Assembly (NCBI GenBank): GCA_913031335.1
Contig: CAJWGI010000022.1
Location: 1-10,333 of the forward strand
DNA length: 10,333 nt
Direction: 5' to 3'
Origin: an uncultured Anaerolineales bacterium
GTDB lineage: Bacteria; Chloroflexota; Anaerolineae; Anaerolineales; UBA11657
The notes under the pieces are model-generated. The model made no database searches. It was given only the letters and a program-made list of their open reading frames with translations, and was not told the origin of the DNA. Positions 7,182-10,333 of the stretch are shown here, one piece after another. Made by a program: the position numbers and the translations under genes. Position 1 is the first letter of the stretch. Every line of letters starts with the position of its first letter.

Positions 7182-8036
7182 ATGGGCGCGACTGTTGTTG
7201 AAGCCATATTGCTTGGCACCGCCCAGGACGCTGGTGTGCCGCAGGCCGGCTGCGATTGCAGCAATTGCAGCCGCGCACGCAGAGACCCAGCGCAGCGCCG
7301 GTTCACCGCGTGCCTCGGGTTGGTGGACCGCGAGGCGGGGCAGAGTTGGTTGGTGGACGCCACCCCTGACTTCCGCGAGCAGCAGCATATTTTGCACCAG
7401 TTTGCGGCGGATTGCGCGCTGGCGGGAATTTTGCTCACGCACGCGCACATAGGGCATTACCCGGGGCTTTTGCATATCGGGCATGAGGCGATGAATGCGC
7501 ACCGTCTGCCGGTGTACGCCAGCGAGCGCATGGCGGAGTTCCTGCGTGGGAATGCGCCTTGGTCACAGCTGGTGGAATACGAGAACATCGAGTTACGGTC
7601 TTTGACGTCGGGCGTGGAGAGCGTGCTCAGCCCGAATCTGAGCGTGGTGCCCGTGTCGGTGCCGCACCGGCAAGAGTTCAGCGATACCTTCGCATTCGTC
7701 GCGCGCGGAGCGCAGAGACGCTTGTTCTATTGCCCGGATATAGATGACTGGGAACTCTGGGAGCACGACCTGCAGGACTTTGCCATCGGCATGGATGTCG
7801 TATTTGTGGATGCCACTTTCTACAATGCCAACGAATTGCCGCAGCGCGATATGGACAGAATCGGCCACCCGCTGGTGATGGACACGGCCGAGCGATTGAT
7901 GGGTCTGGATTGCCAGGTGCGGCTGGTGCACCTGAACCACACTAGCCCGCTCTTCACCCCCGGACCCGAGCGGGAGCTATTGCGGGAATACGGGATAGAG
8001 GTGGGGCGTCGCGGCGAGCACTGGGTGCTGGGGTAG
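7182..8036 (+). CDS. PqqB-like metallo-beta-lactamase-fold hydrolase
   Basis: 284 residues, about the length of PqqB (about 300). The N-terminus has the PqqB-type opening: strand VEAILLGTAQDAGVPQ (6-21), then the structural zinc motif CDCSNC (24-29), followed by a first beta-hairpin ending in LVDATPDFREQ (57-67). The metallohydrolase motif is LTHAHIGHYPGLL (85-97). It keeps H87, H89 and H92 but has Gly where most MBL enzymes have the metal-ligand Asp (HxHxDH). Further likely ligands are H162 (VPHR), D186 (YCPDIDDW) and H250/H253 (VHLNHTSP). PqqB hydroxylates the PqqA-derived tyrosine during PQQ synthesis, but no pqqA, pqqC, pqqD or pqqE is visible. Stand-alone relatives with THAHIGH are known, so the reaction is unknown. 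The ATG at 7182 has no good ribosome site; GGGGGAG lies 21 bases upstream. It converges on phoU with a 31-base gap. Confidence 0.85.
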   Translation: MGATVVEAILLGTAQDAGVPQAGCDCSNCSRARRDPAQRRFTACLGLVDREAGQSWLVDATPDFREQQHILHQFAADCALAGILLTHAHIGHYPGLLHIGHEAMNAHRLPVYASERMAEFLRGNAPWSQLVEYENIELRSLTSGVESVLSPNLSVVPVSVPHRQEFSDTFAFVARGAQRRLFYCPDIDDWELWEHDLQDFAIGMDVVFVDATFYNANELPQRDMDRIGHPLVMDTAERLMGLDCQVRLVHLNHTSPLFTPGPERELLREYGIEVGRRGEHWVLG

Positions 8037-8067
8037 GGCGCGGCCCGTGTGCCCGGCTTGCGGGGGC

Positions 8068-8739
8068 TCAGACGTTCAACTCTGTAAGTTTCCCGCTGGT
8101 CATGAAAATCACGCGTTCGGCGATGTTGGTGGCGCGGTCACCGATGCGTTCAAGGTTGTGGGCCACAAACAGCACCGAGAGCAAATGGTCAGTTGATTTG
8201 CTCGCATCGCGCGTCTCCGCCACCGTTTTGTGGAAGAGCATGCGGTACTGGTTATCGAGGCTATCATCGTGGTCAGCCACGGCGTAGGCCAGGCCGGCGT
8301 CGCGTTGCGTGAAGGCCACCAGCGCGCGCCGTACCATGTCGCGACACTGGCTAGCAAGCTGAAAAATCCCGTTGGGGATATCTCGCTTGGGCACCTCCTC
8401 CACGCGCAGCGCCAGTTTCGCGATGCCGGCGGCGTGGTCTCCCATGCGCTCTAGCTCGGTGACGATGTTCATGGCGGTGACAATCATGCGCAGATCCCCG
8501 GCCACCGGCTGCTGCGTGACCATAATATGCAGGCATCTCTCCTCAATCTCGAAGCGCTTCGCGTTGATGTTTGCGTCCTTGGCTATAATCTGCTGCGCGA
8601 GGTCGACATCGCAATCGGAATATGCACGCATGGCTTGATCTACGGCAGTGTCAATTTTGCTGCTCAACCGCACCAGTTCGTCCGTCAGGGCGTTCAGGCT
8701 CTCATCTAAGTTGGCGCGGACGTGGATGCTGTCCATCAT
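8068..8739 (-). CDS. phoU: Phosphate transport/signalling accessory protein PhoU
   Basis: 223 residues, but the second ATG (8736-8734) is 7 bases from the AAGGAG site at 8749-8744 and may be the true start (222 residues). The first ATG is only 4 bases away. PhoU is a cytoplasmic all-helical protein of two similar three-helix bundles. It connects the PstSCAB transporter to the PhoR-PhoB system and keeps the pho regulon off when phosphate is plentiful. Both metal-binding ExxxD signatures are intact: ELERMGDHAAGIA with E97/D101 in the first half, and NLERIGDRATNIAE with E197/D201 in the second. It is the last gene of the minus-strand pst operon, 32 bases after the truncated phosphoesterase. A 9-bp tandem repeat lies in that gap. 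No clear terminator follows before the convergent PqqB-like gene. Confidence 0.97.
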   Translation of the reverse strand: MMDSIHVRANLDESLNALTDELVRLSSKIDTAVDQAMRAYSDCDVDLAQQIIAKDANINAKRFEIEERCLHIMVTQQPVAGDLRMIVTAMNIVTELERMGDHAAGIAKLALRVEEVPKRDIPNGIFQLASQCRDMVRRALVAFTQRDAGLAYAVADHDDSLDNQYRMLFHKTVAETRDASKSTDHLLSVLFVAHNLERIGDRATNIAERVIFMTSGKLTELNV

Positions 8740-8745
8740 GTTTCT

Positions 8746-8763
8746 CCTTTCTCACCTTTCTCA
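8746..8763. repeat. 9-bp tandem duplication before phoU
   Basis: CCTTTCTCA occurs twice head to tail (8746-8754, 8755-8763), and a further TTTCTC precedes it at 8741-8746. On the minus strand this gives repeated TGAGAAAGG just before the phoU start, with the copy nearest the ATG providing the AAGGAG ribosome site. It looks like a small slippage duplication in the leader. Confidence 0.6.
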
Positions 8764-8771
8764 CAGGTGGT

Positions 8772-9170
8772 TCAGGCAGGCACGGGGGTCTGCCCGCCGG
8801 TTTCCAGTTGAATGGCAAAGTCATGTGGCAGCCCGCTCATGCGCACGGTACGCGCGGCCGCAGCCACGTCGTAGTCCACGCGCCAAAACTCCACTTTAGC
8901 CCCGCCCTTCGCCAGTGTCAGCAGAACATATCCGGCGCGCGGGTCGCCGTCTTTGGGTTTACCGACAGAGCCGGTATTGACAATTAGGGTGTCGCCCACT
9001 TGCTTTTGATAAGGAAGGTGCGTGTGGCCGAAGAACAGAAAATCACAATCGGCCGTGCCGGCGATGCGCTCATAAGGTAGTCCCTGCCTGGCCTCAATGT
9101 CCGTCCAGGCCGCTTCAAGTGCGTGCTGGTTGGCGTGAACGTCGGAAAACACCGCGATTATCATTATCAT
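8772..9170 (-). pseudogene. Metallophosphoesterase with internal in-frame deletion
   Basis: 132 residues in one open frame, about half of the roughly 240 usual for this calcineurin-like (MJ0936/YfcE-type) phosphodiesterase family. The N-terminal strand is intact with FSDVHANQHALEA (8-20; metal ligands D10 and H12), and so is the C-terminal half with DFLFFGHTHLPY (43-54) and NTGSVGKPKDGDPRAGYVLL (65-84). Between about residues 28 and 36 the text jumps from the first helix (DIEAR) to the segment just before GHTH. The central block with the catalytic GDxVGYGP and GNHD motifs is missing, so at least two metal-binding motifs are lost and phosphoesterase activity is unlikely. The frame is clean with no stop codons, and the first ATG overlaps the pstB stop as ATGA (9167-9170). 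A second ATG at 9164 matches the usual family start. It may be a decaying gene, a repurposed small protein or an assembly error. Confidence 0.7.
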
Positions 9171-9928
9171 CCAAAACGACCGGTGATGTAATCTTCTGTG
9201 CGCTGCACAGATGGCCGCGTGAAGATGGTCGTGGTCTCGTCGAATTCCACCAGTTCACCCAACCAGAAGAATCCGGTCTTATCGGAGACGCGGGCAGCCT
9301 GCTGCATGCTGTGGGTGACTATCACGATGGTGTATTGTTCCTTCAGCCGGCGCATTAATTCCTCCACTTTGCCGGTAGCAATCGGGTCCAACGCAGAGCA
9401 GGGCTCATCCATCAGAATCACGTCCGGCTTCACGGCCAGCACGCGGGCGATACAAAGGCGCTGCTGCTGACCGAGGGATAGCGACAGGGCCGGACCTGTC
9501 ATGTCCGTGGCCACTTCGTCCCACAGGGCTGCGCTGCGCAACGATTGCTCTACCAGCTCTCCCAAATCCGTGCCCTGCGGCAATCCTAGTACACGCGGCC
9601 CGAAAGCCACATTGTCAAAGATGGACTGCGGGAAAGGATTGGGTCTCTGGAAGACCAACCCCACCCGGTGACGCAACTCGGTCTTGTCGGTGTCCGGGGC
9701 ATAGATATCCTTGCCTTCCAGCGTAATACGGCCGCTCATGCTGGTGTCGGGAATGGTGTCGTTCATGCGGTTGAGGCAGCGCAGAAAGGTGGATTTGCCG
9801 CAACCGGAAGGTCCGATGAGCGCCGTGATTTCGCGCGGTAGTATGGCCATAGATATGTCTCTCAGCGCCTGCGTGGGCCCATAATGGAAATTGAGCTGCT
9901 CAATCTGGAACGTCGCCTGTGTGGTCAT
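9167..9928 (-). CDS. pstB: Phosphate ABC transporter ATPase PstB (second copy)
   Basis: 253 residues, normal for PstB, the cytoplasmic ATPase that drives PstCA-mediated phosphate import. The ATG at 9928-9926 is chosen because the N-terminus then matches the family ([17 protein letters not shown]). An upstream TTG would overlap the previous pstB by about 80 bases; AGGGAAC stands before the chosen start. Walker A is GPSGCGKST (39-47), the Q-loop glutamine is Q94 in [10 protein letters not shown], Walker B is VILMDE (170-175), the D-loop is SALD (178-181) and the switch histidine is H206 in VTHSMQQ. The signature motif is unusual: LSLGQ (150-154) with Leu152 where PstB normally has Gly (LSGGQ). 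The gene follows another pstB with 11 bases between them. It overlaps the next gene by 4 bases, so translation is probably coupled. Confidence 0.96.
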   Translation of the reverse strand: MTTQATFQIEQLNFHYGPTQALRDISMAILPREITALIGPSGCGKSTFLRCLNRMNDTIPDTSMSGRITLEGKDIYAPDTDKTELRHRVGLVFQRPNPFPQSIFDNVAFGPRVLGLPQGTDLGELVEQSLRSAALWDEVATDMTGPALSLSLGQQQRLCIARVLAVKPDVILMDEPCSALDPIATGKVEELMRRLKEQYTIVIVTHSMQQAARVSDKTGFFWLGELVEFDETTTIFTRPSVQRTEDYITGRFG

Positions 9929-9939
9929 TTTCGTGTTCC

Positions 9940-10333
9940 CTACCCGAAGCGGCCGGTGACGTAGTCCTCGGTTTTTTTGTTGCGCGGCGCGCTGAAAAGA
10001 TCCTCGCCCTTGTTCCATTCCACCAGCTCCCCCTGAAGCATGAAGGCGGCCCAGTCTGCGATGCGCGCGGCCTGTTGGATGCTGCTCGGCGCGATGACCA
10101 CAGTGTAATCCTGCTTGAGCAGCTGCAGTGAGGCCTCTACCTTCGCGGTGGAGATCGGGTCCAGACCGGAAGTCGGTTCATCGAGCATCAGCACTTCCGG
10201 CGAGAGGGCCAACACGCGCGCGATGCACAGGCGTTGCTGCTGCCCGCCGGAGAGCGCGATGGCGGGGTCGCCCAACCTGTCTTTGACCTCGTCCCACAAC
10301 GCGGCTGCCCGCAGGCTGCTTTCAATCGCCTCA
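9940..10333 (-). CDS. pstB: Phosphate ABC transporter ATPase PstB (first copy), C-terminal part
   Basis: The gene runs off the window edge; about 130 C-terminal residues are visible, ending at TAG 9942-9940. The signature LSGGQ (10254-10240) is canonical, followed by [11 protein letters not shown], a Walker B VLMLDE and a D-loop SGLD. The H-loop is not canonical: where the other PstB reads [15 protein letters not shown], this one reads [15 protein letters not shown]. The switch histidine is thus replaced by Ser (codon 10086-10084). The tail [10 protein letters not shown] is typical of PstB and almost the same as in the second copy. Walker A and the Q-loop are outside the window. It precedes the second pstB in the same orientation, and pstS, pstC and pstA would be expected further upstream. 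It could equally be annotated as a PstB paralogue with altered function. Confidence 0.92.
   Translation of the reverse strand, partial: EAIESSLRAAALWDEVKDRLGDPAIALSGGQQQRLCIARVLALSPEVLMLDEPTSGLDPISTAKVEASLQLLKQDYTVVIAPSSIQQAARIADWAAFMLQGELVEWNKGEDLFSAPRNKKTEDYVTGRFG

Noticed and set aside
8037..8067. Possible terminator hairpin between the PqqB-like gene and phoU
   Set aside because: Only a 4-bp CCCG/CGGG stem without a T tract; not strong enough to call.

Overview
The window looks like chromosomal DNA of a proteobacterium. The moderately high GC content, the AcnA-type aconitase, the stand-alone homoserine dehydrogenase, the dodecin and the pst/phoU cluster fit a beta- or gammaproteobacterium. 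No rRNA, tRNA, CRISPR, transposase or phage gene was seen. I cannot name the genus from sequence alone.

Layout: (1) 1-230, + strand: the 3' end of a dTDP-glucose 4,6-dehydratase gene (nucleotide-sugar pathway), ending in a strong hairpin shared with a convergent gene. (2) 286-699, - strand: a small exported His-rich protein of unknown function, with an OmpR/PhoB-like direct-repeat promoter upstream. (3) 948-3635, + strand: aconitate hydratase AcnA (TCA cycle), behind an extended -10 promoter and followed by a strong bidirectional terminator. (4) 3759-4796, - strand: a short homoserine dehydrogenase without an ACT domain; its upstream region carries three abutting inverted repeats. (5) 6516-5071, - strand: a two-gene operon of an ArsR/SmtB-type repressor and an SO_0444/ArsP-type permease, driven by a near-consensus promoter with an operator-like palindrome over its -10. 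(6) 6719-6931, + strand: a small dodecin-family protein with its own promoter and a strong terminator. (7) 7182-8036, + strand: a PqqB-like metallo-beta-lactamase-fold hydrolase. (8) 10333-8068, - strand: the distal part of a phosphate-uptake operon: pstB (partial), a second pstB, an internally deleted metallophosphoesterase, and phoU.

Most of the window is housekeeping. The parts most worth a second look are in the pst operon and the regulatory gaps. The two adjacent PstB ATPases carry complementary defects (a changed signature motif in one, no H-loop histidine in the other). Both defects would fall in the same composite ATP site of a PstB heterodimer. The phosphoesterase behind them keeps its ends but has lost its catalytic centre by an in-frame deletion, and its start still overlaps the pstB stop. 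The dodecin lacks the flavin-stacking tryptophan of the classical family, and the hom promoter region is unusually rich in symmetry.
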